A model generated the notes under the pieces. The model was given only the letters and a program-made list of their open reading frames with translations. It ran no database searches and had not been told where the DNA came from. A DNA stretch of 64,000 nucleotides, taken from contig WYCW01000004.1 of assembly GCA_011392765.1 (NCBI GenBank), forward strand, positions 799,667 to 863,666. Direction: 5' to 3'. Made by a program: the position numbers and the translations under genes. The stretch's first letter is position 1, and every line of letters begins with the position of its first letter. Origin of the DNA: Candidatus Thiosymbion ectosymbiont of Catanema sp. Cochon2018 (lineage in GTDB: Bacteria > Pseudomonadota > Gammaproteobacteria > Chromatiales > Chromatiaceae). Shown one piece after another: positions 28,456-36,405 of the stretch.

Positions 28456-28503
28456 TCAGTGATAGTCCACAATTTCTACGTCACTCTTGAACGATTTGAT
28501 CAT
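28456..28503 (-). pseudogene. HigB toxin remnant with internal deletion, still in frame
   Basis: Encodes MIKSFKSDVEIVDYH then stop. HigB proteins begin MIKSF(K/R) and end with DAEIVDYH-like residues, so an in-frame deletion of about 75 codons seems to have removed the RelE fold, leaving just the two ends 6 bp before higA. Confidence 0.7.
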
Positions 28504-28555
28504 GCAGAGAGCATAACACTTTAATCGTTAGCGCATCAGCGTCCTCGTAGATGTA

Positions 28556-28622
28556 TTGATGCGGTTCGCGCCTCCTCGTGATGCCAGCCTGTAAGACCTA
28601 CCGCGCTCACCGCATCCTACGC
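28556..28622. repeat. GTAGGATGCGGTGAGC repeat (reverse orientation)
   Basis: GATGCGGTTCGCGCCTCC ... CGCTCACCGCATCCTAC, an imperfect palindrome of about 65 bp. Other copies: 12589, 25739, 41546, 47133 and three at 61470-61712. Confidence 0.8.
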
Positions 28623-28647
28623 CGGCTCACTGTCCATCCTAGGTATG

Positions 28648-28815
28648 AAATGGACCGGGGTCAGGTCTTGTATTCCATCATTCATAGATGTACCACATCG
28701 CTCTGCTGCCAGCAAGATTCCATGATTTCCCGGCAAAGAACAAGACCTTGCTGTGTCGCCCCGTTTTGTAAGCACCACGTTGCGGGAACCTTTTCCTGTC
28801 CCCCTCACAACACCG
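28648..28815. repeat. GGGGTCAGGTCTTG repeat, uninterrupted copy
   Basis: About 168 bp beginning GGACCGGGGTCAGGTCTTG and ending CCCTCACAACACCGC; the intact counterpart of the split repeat at 26008-26672. The motif GGTCAGGTCTTG also flanks RAYT remnants at 14315, 17100 and 17873, so these may be RAYT-mobilised. Confidence 0.65.
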
Positions 28816-28942
28816 CTCTTTCGCCCATCCGTGGCACTCGCCGTGTAACAGCTCAGGCCGAGTGAAGGTCGTCACGAGGCGCTTTCCGAAAAAACGGTGA
28901 TATACGGTGATATACTGTTTTCTCGGCCCAGAGACCGAAACC

Positions 28943-29539
28943 ATGATGCAATCGGCACCAGTACACCAACCAACCCTCTACGAGGTCCTGGAGGCCCTGC
29001 CCGAGGGGGTAACTGGGGAGATTCTGAACGGCCGGCTCCACACCCAGCCGCGGCCTGCCGGCCCACACGCGATTGCCGGCTCGGTGCTGGGTATGGAACT
29101 GGGAGGGGCCTTTCATAGAGGTCGCGGGGGGCCCGGTGGCTGGTGGATCATCGATGAGCCGGAGCTCCATTTTGTGCGCAATCGCGAGGTGGCGGTGCCG
29201 GACTTGGCGGGTTGGCGGCGAGAGCGGATGCCCTGCCCGCCGGAAGATCAGCGTTTCGAGGTCGTTCCTGATTGGGTCTGCGAGATCCTGTCTCCATCCA
29301 CCAAACAGAAGGATCGTCAAGACAAGATGCCATTGTATGCGCGCTACGATGTGCGGTATGCGTGGCTGATTGATCCGGTCGAGCAGACCTTGGAGGTTTA
29401 CCGGTTCGATGCCGGCACCTGGGTCGAGATCGGTCGCTTTGCCGGCACTGACCAGGTTCGCGTACCACCGTTCGAGGCCATGTCCATCGACCTGAAGGGC
29501 TTGTGGTTGCCGCAGCAATTGCGGCTTGTCGAAACCTAA
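28943..29539 (+). CDS. Uma2-family (DUF820) putative endonuclease
   Basis: 199 residues from ATG 28943. A PD-(D/E)XK-like fold: TLYEVLEALPEG, GEILNGRLHTQP, a central WWIIDEPELHF, VAVPDLAGWRRE with the catalytic Asp, WVCEILSPSTKQKDR with E-x(n)-K, and YAWLIDPVEQTLEVYRF. Uma2 proteins are abundant in cyanobacteria and other genomes rich in mobile elements; their function is unknown. The upstream frame to 28907 is probably not translated. Confidence 0.85.
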   Translation: MMQSAPVHQPTLYEVLEALPEGVTGEILNGRLHTQPRPAGPHAIAGSVLGMELGGAFHRGRGGPGGWWIIDEPELHFVRNREVAVPDLAGWRRERMPCPPEDQRFEVVPDWVCEILSPSTKQKDRQDKMPLYARYDVRYAWLIDPVEQTLEVYRFDAGTWVEIGRFAGTDQVRVPPFEAMSIDLKGLWLPQQLRLVET

Positions 29540-29658
29540 TCCTCCGAACGCTGACAGGCGTCCTGGAGCTGCTTCCGGATGCTGGCCGGGACCGCCTCGT
29601 AGTGGCTCAGCTCGATGCCGTAGGTGCCTTCGCGTGTGGTCTCAAGATCGTACATTGT
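29536..29658 (-). pseudogene. HigA C-terminal fragment
   Basis: Reads MYDLETTREGTYGIELSHYE then AVPASIRKQLQDACQRSED and TAG. YDLETTRE is shared with the HigA at 28147. Only the last 38 or so codons remain, convergent with and touching the Uma2 stop codon. Confidence 0.55.
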
Positions 29659-29763
29659 TCTTGATGATAGCGACGACTCTGTTTCTCCCTTCAACCAGGC
29701 TTGGCTCTCGGTAGGGATGGCTGCTATCATGCCATCATTCTTAGCTGAATGGTGGTATACGCA

Positions 29764-30012
29764 ATGCTTCGGATGCAGGTCCAACTCAGCGAGCAGCAAC
29801 TTGATGTGCTGCGTGGGCAAGCGGCCCGTGAGCACGTATCGGTGTCCGGACTGGTTCGCCGCGCCGTGGACGCCTGGATAGGGAGCCAGCCGGAAACGAG
29901 TCCTCCGGAGCGCCGCCGACGTGCGATCGAAGCCGCGGGCAGGTTTTCCTCCGGCAAGCAGGATGTCGCCGAGCGGCACGATGAGTATCTCGCGGACGCC
30001 TTCGGCCCGTGA
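29764..30012 (+). CDS. Ribbon-helix-helix antitoxin (CopG/VapB type)
   Basis: 82 residues from ATG 29764: MLRMQVQLSEQQLDVLRGQA then SVSGLVRRAVDAWIG form a ribbon-helix-helix domain; the C-terminal acidic part should bind the toxin. It overlaps the PIN toxin gene by 4 bp. Confidence 0.82.
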   Translation: MLRMQVQLSEQQLDVLRGQAAREHVSVSGLVRRAVDAWIGSQPETSPPERRRRAIEAAGRFSSGKQDVAERHDEYLADAFGP

Positions 30013-30419
30013 TCTTCATCGACACCTCGGCGTTCTACGCGATCTTGGATCGCGATGACCAGGCCCACGCTGCGGCACGAGCGACTTGGGCGAGCATTCT
30101 GTCACCCGCAGGCGCGGTCTCCCTGATCACCAGCAACTACGTGCTGGTGGAGTCGTTCGCACTGATCCAGGCGCGGCTCGGTATCGACGCGGTCCGTGAG
30201 TTCAACGACGCCGTGCTACCCGTCGTCGTCTCTCATTGGATCACTGAACAGGACCACGCCGCAGCCGTCAACGCCGTGTTGACTTCCGGCCGCCGCGGTC
30301 TGAGCCTGGTCGATTGCAGCAGCTTCCAAATCATGCGCCGACTCGGTATCCAGCGCGCCTTTGTCATCGATCGGCACTTCCGGGAGCAAGGCTTCGACCT
30401 CTTGCCTGACAGGCCGTAA
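30009..30419 (+). CDS. PIN-domain toxin (VapC-like)
   Basis: 136 residues starting at GTG 30009. The four PIN acidic positions are visible: FIDTSAFYAILD, VLVESFALIQ, LSLVDCSSFQIM and FVIDRHFREQGFDLLP. Expected to be a Mg-dependent RNase. Apparently intact pair with the antitoxin upstream. Confidence 0.88.
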   Translation: MIFIDTSAFYAILDRDDQAHAAARATWASILSPAGAVSLITSNYVLVESFALIQARLGIDAVREFNDAVLPVVVSHWITEQDHAAAVNAVLTSGRRGLSLVDCSSFQIMRRLGIQRAFVIDRHFREQGFDLLPDRP

Positions 30420-30468
30420 GCTGGGTTTCGTTCCTCAACACCAGCCTACGCGAGCGTGAGGTAATATC

Positions 30469-31962
30469 ATGACGAAAACCAATCACATAACCCAACCACC
30501 CACACTCATCCAAACGCAGGACTGGACGCGACGGCGTTTTCTGCAAACCGCTGTTGCGGGTACGGCAGTCGCCTGGGCGGGTCTGCCGGTATTCGCCGGA
30601 GCCTCGGCACCGAAAATCGTGGTGGTGGGGGCGGGTCTGGCCGGACTGAATGCAGCCTGGCAACTCAAAAAGGCCGGTTTGCACGCGGATGTGTATGAAG
30701 CGGCCGGACGTACCGGCGGGCGGGTTTTTACCCTGGAAAATGCGGTGGGACCAGGGCTGACCAGTGACCTGGGCGGCTCTTTTATTAACTCCGATCACAC
30801 CGAAATGCTGACTCTGGCGCAGGAATTGAAGGTGGAACTGCTGGATTATGAAGATGATGAGGAAGAATTGGCGGATACCGTCAACTTTTTCGGAGGCGAA
30901 AAATATACTGAAGAGCAGAAAATGACGGCGTTGCAGCCTTTTTTGCCGCGAATCGGTGAGGATTACCGCACAGCCCGCAGTAACCCGAAGGAAGCCGGGC
31001 GGCTGGACAGACTGTCTATCTCTGAATACATGACACAGATTGGCCTGGAAGGCTGGATTCGGGATTGCACGGAAGTGCTGTTTAAGATGGAAATGGGGCT
31101 GGAATGCGAGGAACAGTCCGCCATGAATTTTATCAGCGAGCTTGCGCCCGACAGCAAAGGCAAAACCATGATGTTCGATCTGCATGACGAACGTTATCTC
31201 GTCAAAGGCGGGTCGCAGCGGTTACCGGACGCTTTGGTGGCACAACTGGACGGACAGATTCATGTGCATCATGTCTTGGAAGCTATCCGTCCCGCAGGAA
31301 GCGGTTTTGTATTGAGTTTTTCGAGCAGCAACGGTGCGCCAAAGGAAGTGAAAGCTGACATCGCAGTGCTGACAGTACCCTTTTCGGTATTGCGCCATAC
31401 GGATCTGCGGGTCGAGTTGCCACCGCTGAAAAAACAGGCCATCGCGGAACTCGGTTATGGCACCAACGCAAAAATCGTTGCCGGATTCCGGGAAAAACTA
31501 TGGCGTAAACAGGGGTATTACGGTGATGTCCTGACCGATCTGCCGTTTCAGTGTCTGTGGGACAGTACGCCGTTCCAACCCGGTCCTGCAGGCGCTTTGA
31601 CCTTTTTCTTCGGCGGTCGCGCCGGGTTTGAACTGATTGAACGCTTCGATCCGAATATGGCGATGCTGAACGATCTGGAGCCGGTCTTCCCCGGCCTGTC
31701 CAAGGCGCATAATGGACGTTACACCCTGTGGAACTGGCCGACCTGGGCCTTTTCCCGTGGCAGTTATTCCTGCTGTAAACCCGGCCAGCGGACTACCCTT
31801 GCCCATGAAGCCGGCAGATCTGTAGGCAATCTGTATTTTGCCGGTGAACATTGCAGTATCGAGTTCGGCGGTTTTATGAACGGCGCTGCCGAAACCGGGC
31901 ATCGGGTGGCGGATGCGATTATCGCTTCTCTTCACTTCGCTCGTCCTGATGTTCCAGGGTAG
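30469..31962 (+). CDS. FAD-dependent amine oxidase, Tat-exported
   Basis: 497 residues. A twin-arginine signal near residue 22 (RRRFLQTAVAGTAVAWAGLP) indicates folded export to the periplasm. FAD-binding Rossmann motif VVVGAGLAGLNAAWQLKKAG, then YEAAGRTGGRVFTL; the C-terminal flavin loop is GNLYFAGEHCSIEFGGFMNG followed by a GHRVADAI helix. This is the flavin monoamine oxidase superfamily; the substrate amine is unknown. It stands alone between a toxin-antitoxin pair and a mobile repeat. Confidence 0.92.
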   Translation: MTKTNHITQPPTLIQTQDWTRRRFLQTAVAGTAVAWAGLPVFAGASAPKIVVVGAGLAGLNAAWQLKKAGLHADVYEAAGRTGGRVFTLENAVGPGLTSDLGGSFINSDHTEMLTLAQELKVELLDYEDDEEELADTVNFFGGEKYTEEQKMTALQPFLPRIGEDYRTARSNPKEAGRLDRLSISEYMTQIGLEGWIRDCTEVLFKMEMGLECEEQSAMNFISELAPDSKGKTMMFDLHDERYLVKGGSQRLPDALVAQLDGQIHVHHVLEAIRPAGSGFVLSFSSSNGAPKEVKADIAVLTVPFSVLRHTDLRVELPPLKKQAIAELGYGTNAKIVAGFREKLWRKQGYYGDVLTDLPFQCLWDSTPFQPGPAGALTFFFGGRAGFELIERFDPNMAMLNDLEPVFPGLSKAHNGRYTLWNWPTWAFSRGSYSCCKPGQRTTLAHEAGRSVGNLYFAGEHCSIEFGGFMNGAAETGHRVADAIIASLHFARPDVPG

Positions 31963-32055
31963 CCCCCCGATGCCACCCCTTGGGTAGCTGAATAGTTATC
32001 CGGAAAAAATAATCGCCAATGGAAGAACCGAACCGATGTTATCGGTACTACTGTA
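31963..32055. other. Short gap with a TATCGGTACT-type repeat end
   Basis: GAAAAAATAATCGCC...GATGTTATCGGTACTACTG resembles AAAAAATAATTCCC...ATGTTGTCGGTACTTC at 54638-54665, so a further dispersed repeat is likely. No gene. Confidence 0.4.
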
Positions 32056-32238
32056 CTAGGGTTCCTTGACTGCCTTGGACTTTTACAAATGAGTCAAGTT
32101 TTGTGTGCACTCTCGACAAACCACGAATTGACACGAATCAACACAAATCACAATTCGTGTCGATTCGTGTGCATTCGTGGTTTTCCGGTTTCCGTACGGA
32201 AATTCACGCATCAATGGTCTGAGGCGAAGCCTCGCTAG
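32056..32238. mobile_element. CTAG-hairpin element, copy D (183 bp)
   Basis: CTAG at both ends; left end GGTTCCTTGACTGCC and ACAAATGAGTCAAG, right end GGTCTGAGGCGAAGCCTCG. The cargo is a hairpin of tandem ACACGAATT-type units (32127-32190). The right end is 16 bp from the start codon of the next gene. Confidence 0.78.
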
Positions 32239-32253
32239 AAAGGCCCCGAACCC

Positions 32254-34023
32254 ATGAGCGATACCCCAGCCGACGTCGACCGCCTCGACCTTGTCCTCCG
32301 GTACCACCAGCGGACGAAGCATCACATGGACCACTACGCGCGTTCGCTGGGGTTCATGGATTGGGCCAATCAGCCCGACCCCTTCCGTCGCTTCGAGGGC
32401 GCCCCGATGTTGCGCCTCGTTCGCCCCGTCGATGACCCTGGTCCGACCTATGACGCGCTGTTCGACGGCTCATGGGCGGAACAGGCTAGGGCCAGGCGCC
32501 GGGCGCCACCGCAAGCAGATGCCGCCGATCTGATCCGGGCCGACCAGGTCAGCGCGTTGTTCTATTACGGCCTCGCGCTGAGCGCGTGGAAGGCGATCGC
32601 GGGCAATCGCTGGTCCCTACGGGTCAATCCCTCCAGCGGCAACCTGCATCCAACCGAGGGGTACCTGATCGGCGGACCGATCGCGGGTCTGACCGACCAG
32701 CCGGCGGTGCTGCATTACGCGCCGTTCGAGCACGGTCTGGAGGTGCGCCGCCGGCTCGATCCGGCCAGCTTCCGGACGCTCTGTCACGCCTTCGGCGCCG
32801 TCGGTTTTGTGGCGCTCAGCAGCATTTACTGGCGCGAATCCTGGAAATACGGCGAGCGGGCTTATCGCTACTGCCAGCATGATGTCGGTCATGCGATCGG
32901 GGCGTTGAGCCTCTCGGCGGCCAGACTCGGTTGGAAAATATCCCTGATCGAGTCCGTCGGCGACGCGGATCTGGTCGCTTTACTCGGGCTCGACTCGCAG
33001 ACAGGCGTCGAAGCGGAGCATCCGGACGTGCTGCTCGCGATCGTGGCGCCCGGGCCGACGGACAATGGCCTGTCCGGCGCAGTGGCGCCACAAACTCCGG
33101 TTTGGCGAGAAGCGATCGAGCAGATCGGCACCGCCCCCTTGCCGGGCGAGCCCAACGTGCTCAGCCGAGCGCACCACCCATGGCCGATCATCGACCAAGT
33201 CAGCCACGCATGCGCCAAACCCTCACCCACGGGTTACGACCCGGCCGACACCCGCGAGTCCCCCGGCGTTGCCCCCAGCTATGCCGCACAGGCGCCCGAG
33301 CGGGACCCGGCGTGGTTCGGCATACAAACAGCCCGGAGGCGGGCATTGGCCGGACGGCTCATCCGGCAGCGTCGTAGCGCCGTGGCCATGGACGGGCGGA
33401 CGCGCCTGCAAGCCGCCGACTTCTATCTGATGCTGGCGCGCACGCTGCCCTCGACGGACCATCCGGTCTGGCGGGGTTGGCCCTGGCCGGCCTGCGTCCA
33501 TCTGACGCTGTTCGTGCATCGTGTCGATGGACTGACGCCGGGGCTCTATCTGCTCGTTCGCCGGCCGGGCGCTGAGGATTTGCTGCGCGGGTTGTTTTCA
33601 GACAAGTTCGAGTTCAGCCGACCGCCCGGCGCCCCCGAGGGGTTGAGCCTGTACCTCTTACGGGCGGGTGACTATCGCCAAGCGGCCCACGCGATCTGCT
33701 GCCACCAGGACATCGCCGAGGGGGGCGCCTTCGCCGTCGCCATGCTGGCCGAGTTCGAGCCGCGGCTGACTTCACCGGGTCCATGGTTCTATCGGCGCCT
33801 GTTCTGGGAGACGGGCCTGATCGGGCAGTTGCTCTATCTGGAAGCCGAAGCAGCGGGCGTGCGAGGCACGGGCATCGGCTGTTTCTTCGATGACGTTCTG
33901 CACACCCTGCTCGGCCTGGAAGGTCGCGCGATACAGTCGCTCTACCACTTCACCGTCGGGGGGGCGGTCGATGACACCCGGCTGCAGACGTTAGCGGCCT
34001 ACGAACACCTTGACCGGGCGTGA
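32254..34023 (+). CDS. SagB-type dehydrogenase, two nitroreductase domains
   Basis: 589 residues. Two FMN-type nitroreductase modules: the first at residues about 60-260 (YYGLALSAWKAI, RVNPSSGNLHPTEGYLIGG, VALSSIYWRESWKYGERAYR), the second at about 360-585 (RRSAVAMDGRTRLQAADFYL, GLYLLVRRPGAED, WFYRRLFWETGLIGQLLYLE, GIGCFFDDVLH). SagB/ThcOx enzymes oxidise azolines to azoles in modified peptides, but no cyclodehydratase or precursor is visible here, so the substrate is open. AAAGG just upstream of the ATG abuts a mobile element end. Confidence 0.88.
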   Translation: MSDTPADVDRLDLVLRYHQRTKHHMDHYARSLGFMDWANQPDPFRRFEGAPMLRLVRPVDDPGPTYDALFDGSWAEQARARRRAPPQADAADLIRADQVSALFYYGLALSAWKAIAGNRWSLRVNPSSGNLHPTEGYLIGGPIAGLTDQPAVLHYAPFEHGLEVRRRLDPASFRTLCHAFGAVGFVALSSIYWRESWKYGERAYRYCQHDVGHAIGALSLSAARLGWKISLIESVGDADLVALLGLDSQTGVEAEHPDVLLAIVAPGPTDNGLSGAVAPQTPVWREAIEQIGTAPLPGEPNVLSRAHHPWPIIDQVSHACAKPSPTGYDPADTRESPGVAPSYAAQAPERDPAWFGIQTARRRALAGRLIRQRRSAVAMDGRTRLQAADFYLMLARTLPSTDHPVWRGWPWPACVHLTLFVHRVDGLTPGLYLLVRRPGAEDLLRGLFSDKFEFSRPPGAPEGLSLYLLRAGDYRQAAHAICCHQDIAEGGAFAVAMLAEFEPRLTSPGPWFYRRLFWETGLIGQLLYLEAEAAGVRGTGIGCFFDDVLHTLLGLEGRAIQSLYHFTVGGAVDDTRLQTLAAYEHLDRA

Positions 34024-34084
34024 CCGCCCCTGAGACAGCATGTTCGAGAATTGACCCGCAGCGACCTTCGAGGGGTAAGCACGA

Positions 34085-34933
34085 ATGACGAAAGAAGTGG
34101 TTTTGCTGGTTGCCCACGGCACCCGAGATCCGGGCAACGAGGGCAACCGGGAAGTAGAGGAAATGGCCGGGCTCTGGCGCGGCCGCCATCCGGAGACGGA
34201 CATACGGCTGTGCTGGATCGAGCATGCGCCGGTGCTGCTGAAAGAAGGGATGGACCGGGCGGCTGCCGGTCTGGGCGATGCGGGTGGCCGCCTGCTCGTG
34301 CTGCCGCTGATCCTGAACACCGCCGGTCACGTGAAGAGCGACATTCCCCAGGCCATCGAGACGGCGCGGGCGCGTTATCCCAAGGTCGAATTCCGTTACG
34401 GGCATCACCTGGGTACGACCGACCAGCTGTTGAAGGCGCTGCGTTTTCGGCTGCACCAGGCCATGGTCGAGCTGGCCATGCCGGACCCGCGGACCACCGG
34501 CGTGGTGCTGCTGGCGCACGGGGCATCGGACATCGAGGCCACCGGCGAGGTCGCCAAAATGGCCCACTGGATCTACGAGACTACCCAGCACGATCTGGTG
34601 CTGCCGGCCTTTACGGGCATCTGCTTCCCGCGCCTGGAGCAGGTCGTGCAACGTCTCGATTTGCTCGGTGCGAGCCAGATCATCGTGCTGCCCTACTATC
34701 TCTTTACCGGCCGCCTGATCAGGCGCATCGAACGGCAGGTCGAGCGCCTCGGGTCACAGTATCCCAACCGGGTGATCGTGCAGGCGGATTACATCGGTGT
34801 CCACGAGCAGCTCTTGGACCTGCTCGACCTGCGCCTGCAGCAGTGCCGCGACGGCACCGGCCTCCTGCCCTGCGACAACTGCTCGCTGGCCCTGGCCGCG
34901 GGTGAGCGCCATGGTCATGCGCAACGGGTCTGA
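34085..34933 (+). CDS. CbiX/SirB-like sirohydrochlorin chelatase-type protein
   Basis: 282 residues in two homologous class II chelatase lobes: VVLLVAHGTRDPGNEGNREV (catalytic-type His) with LLVLPLILNTAGHVKSDIP, and GVVLLAHGASDIEATGEVAK with IIVLPYYLFTGRLIRRIE. The C-terminus has CDNC. Such proteins insert Co or Fe/Ni into sirohydrochlorin for cobalamin or siroheme-type cofactors. No other tetrapyrrole gene is adjacent. Confidence 0.9.
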   Translation: MTKEVVLLVAHGTRDPGNEGNREVEEMAGLWRGRHPETDIRLCWIEHAPVLLKEGMDRAAAGLGDAGGRLLVLPLILNTAGHVKSDIPQAIETARARYPKVEFRYGHHLGTTDQLLKALRFRLHQAMVELAMPDPRTTGVVLLAHGASDIEATGEVAKMAHWIYETTQHDLVLPAFTGICFPRLEQVVQRLDLLGASQIIVLPYYLFTGRLIRRIERQVERLGSQYPNRVIVQADYIGVHEQLLDLLDLRLQQCRDGTGLLPCDNCSLALAAGERHGHAQRV

Positions 34934-35074
34934 AAGCCACCCTTTTCGCCCCGCGTACACCCCCGAGATCGAATCCTGAAGTCTCCCGAACCAAGGGACT
35001 GCTTGCTGCGGGCGGCGTTGCGGCCGCAAAGATGGGGGATTACATACTTCGTTGCCCAAACAGACAGCCAGAAA

Positions 35075-35106
35075 TAATGTAATAGTGTAATTACACTATT
35101 ACATTA
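35075..35106. promoter_or_regulatory. Perfect 32-bp palindrome
   Basis: TAATGTAATAGTGTAA followed immediately by its exact reverse complement. It lies just beyond the stop of the 53-residue gene on the minus strand and about 140 bp after the chelatase gene. It could be an operator, a bidirectional terminator-like hairpin or a repeat; there is no T-tract. Confidence 0.5.
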
Positions 35107-35119
35107 CAACAGCAGGAGG

Positions 35120-35281
35120 TCAGGTGCTTCTCTTGGTCTCTAACCTCGGCTCCGCTCCACCACGGAGTAGCTTTTTCGCCACTTGCTCAGGCGTCGTATT
35201 GGGGATGCGAAGATCGCCTCTCTTGTGGCCGGGAGAGTCGTTATCGGGCCGCGGTGGTGTCGGTGTAGTACGTGATTTCAT
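35120..35281 (-). CDS. Small 53-residue protein
   Basis: MKSRTTPTPPRPDNDSPGHK then RGDLRIPNTTPEQVAKKLLR and GGAEPRLETKRST. The ATG overlaps the stop of the upstream gene (ATGA), so it is translationally coupled. RGDLRIPxxTPEQVAKxLLRGG looks like a conserved small-protein motif; I recall similar short proteins but no function. The upstream partner is broken by a transposon. Confidence 0.55.
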   Translation of the reverse strand: MKSRTTPTPPRPDNDSPGHKRGDLRIPNTTPEQVAKKLLRGGAEPRLETKRST

Positions 35282-35841
35282 TTGGCCTCTTTCATCTTCT
35301 GGAGAACATCAAACAGGCCAGTCAGATCAGATTCGAGTTCTTCATGGCCGAACGTATCTGCCACGGCCATTAAATCCAAAAAGCTCTCTCTGGTTCTGGC
35401 TTTCACCTTTTTCTCTAAGGCTCTTTATGGATTCCGGACTGTTTTGGAGTGCGCCGGCAAAGCGGCGCGGCCACATCGAACCTCAGCGACGAAGGATCCC
35501 GGTAGCTGGTGCTGGAAATCCGAGCGTCGGGTTCCCCACGCGCCGCAGCGACGGCGCTTTCCCCTGGCTGCAAATGCCTCATGCGTCGCCAAATCCAAAG
35601 CGGCGGCAGGTACGTGCACCAGGCCACCCCTGGGATTAGGTTGGGCATCGCCGATTCCGGCAAGTACCGGGGGGAAGGTCGCCGCCGCACGCCAAAGCGT
35701 CCGGTCGTACCTTGCATGATCGTGAGCAGTCCGCAATCCATAAAGAGCCTTCTCTAAAAAGCTGATCGTCTCCGTTACCTCACGGGAAGGGGATTGGTCC
35801 CGCTTGAGCATTTCGATGGCTTCTAAAATGTCGTTTAACAT
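35278..35841 (-). pseudogene. Small gene interrupted by a 331-bp insertion
   Basis: N-terminal half MLNDILEAIEMLKRDQSPSR, EVTETISFLEK; C-terminal half KKVKARTRESFLDLMAVADT, FGHEELESDLTGLFDVLQKM and KEAK. Removing the insertion at 35419-35749 plus one 8-bp duplicate rejoins them into about 78 residues. Function unknown; first gene of a two-gene operon with the 53-residue gene. Confidence 0.7.
35419..35749. mobile_element. GGCTCTTTATGGATT-ended miniature element with 8-bp target duplication
   Basis: 331 bp with about 23-bp terminal inverted repeats starting GGCTCTTTATGGATT, flanked by TTCTCTAA on both sides (35411-35418, 35750-35757). GGCTCTTT-like ends and 8-bp duplications are reported for ISL3-family elements; that assignment is tentative. 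The interior is GC-rich and without a transposase. Confidence 0.82.
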
Positions 35842-35892
35842 CTCGTTCTCGCCTCATCATTTTGCCACTAGACAGGTATTACTCTAATTTTG

Positions 35893-36405
35893 TCAATTCC
35901 TGTTTTGTCCGTCATTACCTGACGGCCCAAAATCAAACTCTAACTCGCGAGTATAGTCCTCTGGCAAGCTGATTCTAGTGTCGCTGTTTCCAAGTTTGCC
36001 ATCTAGGTCGAGCAACGCAACTCTACCGCCCTCGTTATTGGCATCATACGTGATTAATGTATCGGCTTTGTTCACTATGGCAGTGGCTAGAATGATGGAA
36101 TCTACTGGCGTCAGACCTTTAAACCTCCTCCTCAAGGAGGCTGCCTCTTTCCCAACACCAAAATCAACATTCCGCTTTATCAAGTATTTATTATCAAACC
36201 ATTTCTCGATTAGATCGTTCTGGTCCTTCTGCGACATGCCTGCGGCGGCAAATTCCCGTAAATACATAACCTCGGCAATGCTTGCCATTGAAACAATAAT
36301 GAACAAGCCAGCATTTTCTGCCTTCCTAACCATCGGCTGAATCGCGGAATACCTGCCTTCTTTGCGTTGGATGGCGTCGATAATAATACAGCTATCCCAC
36401 GCCAC
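35893..36405 (-). CDS. PIN-domain protein, N-terminus possibly clipped
   Basis: 170 residues. It opens AWDSCIIIDAIQRKEGRYSA with the first Asp of the PIN site at residue 3-4, then VSMASIAEVMYLREFA, LTPVDSIILATAIV and ADTLITYDANNEGG, so the catalytic acidic residues are present. The GTG at 36405 immediately follows the CTAG of a mobile element. Relatives usually have a few more residues before the WDSC block, so the element may have replaced the original start. Confidence 0.75.
   Translation of the reverse strand: MAWDSCIIIDAIQRKEGRYSAIQPMVRKAENAGLFIIVSMASIAEVMYLREFAAAGMSQKDQNDLIEKWFDNKYLIKRNVDFGVGKEAASLRRRFKGLTPVDSIILATAIVNKADTLITYDANNEGGRVALLDLDGKLGNSDTRISLPEDYTRELEFDFGPSGNDGQNRN

Noticed and set aside
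35425..35749. Coding sequence within the 331-bp insertion
   Set aside because: The open frames are byproducts of GC-rich non-coding transposon sequence; they show no family motif and are bounded by the element's inverted repeats.
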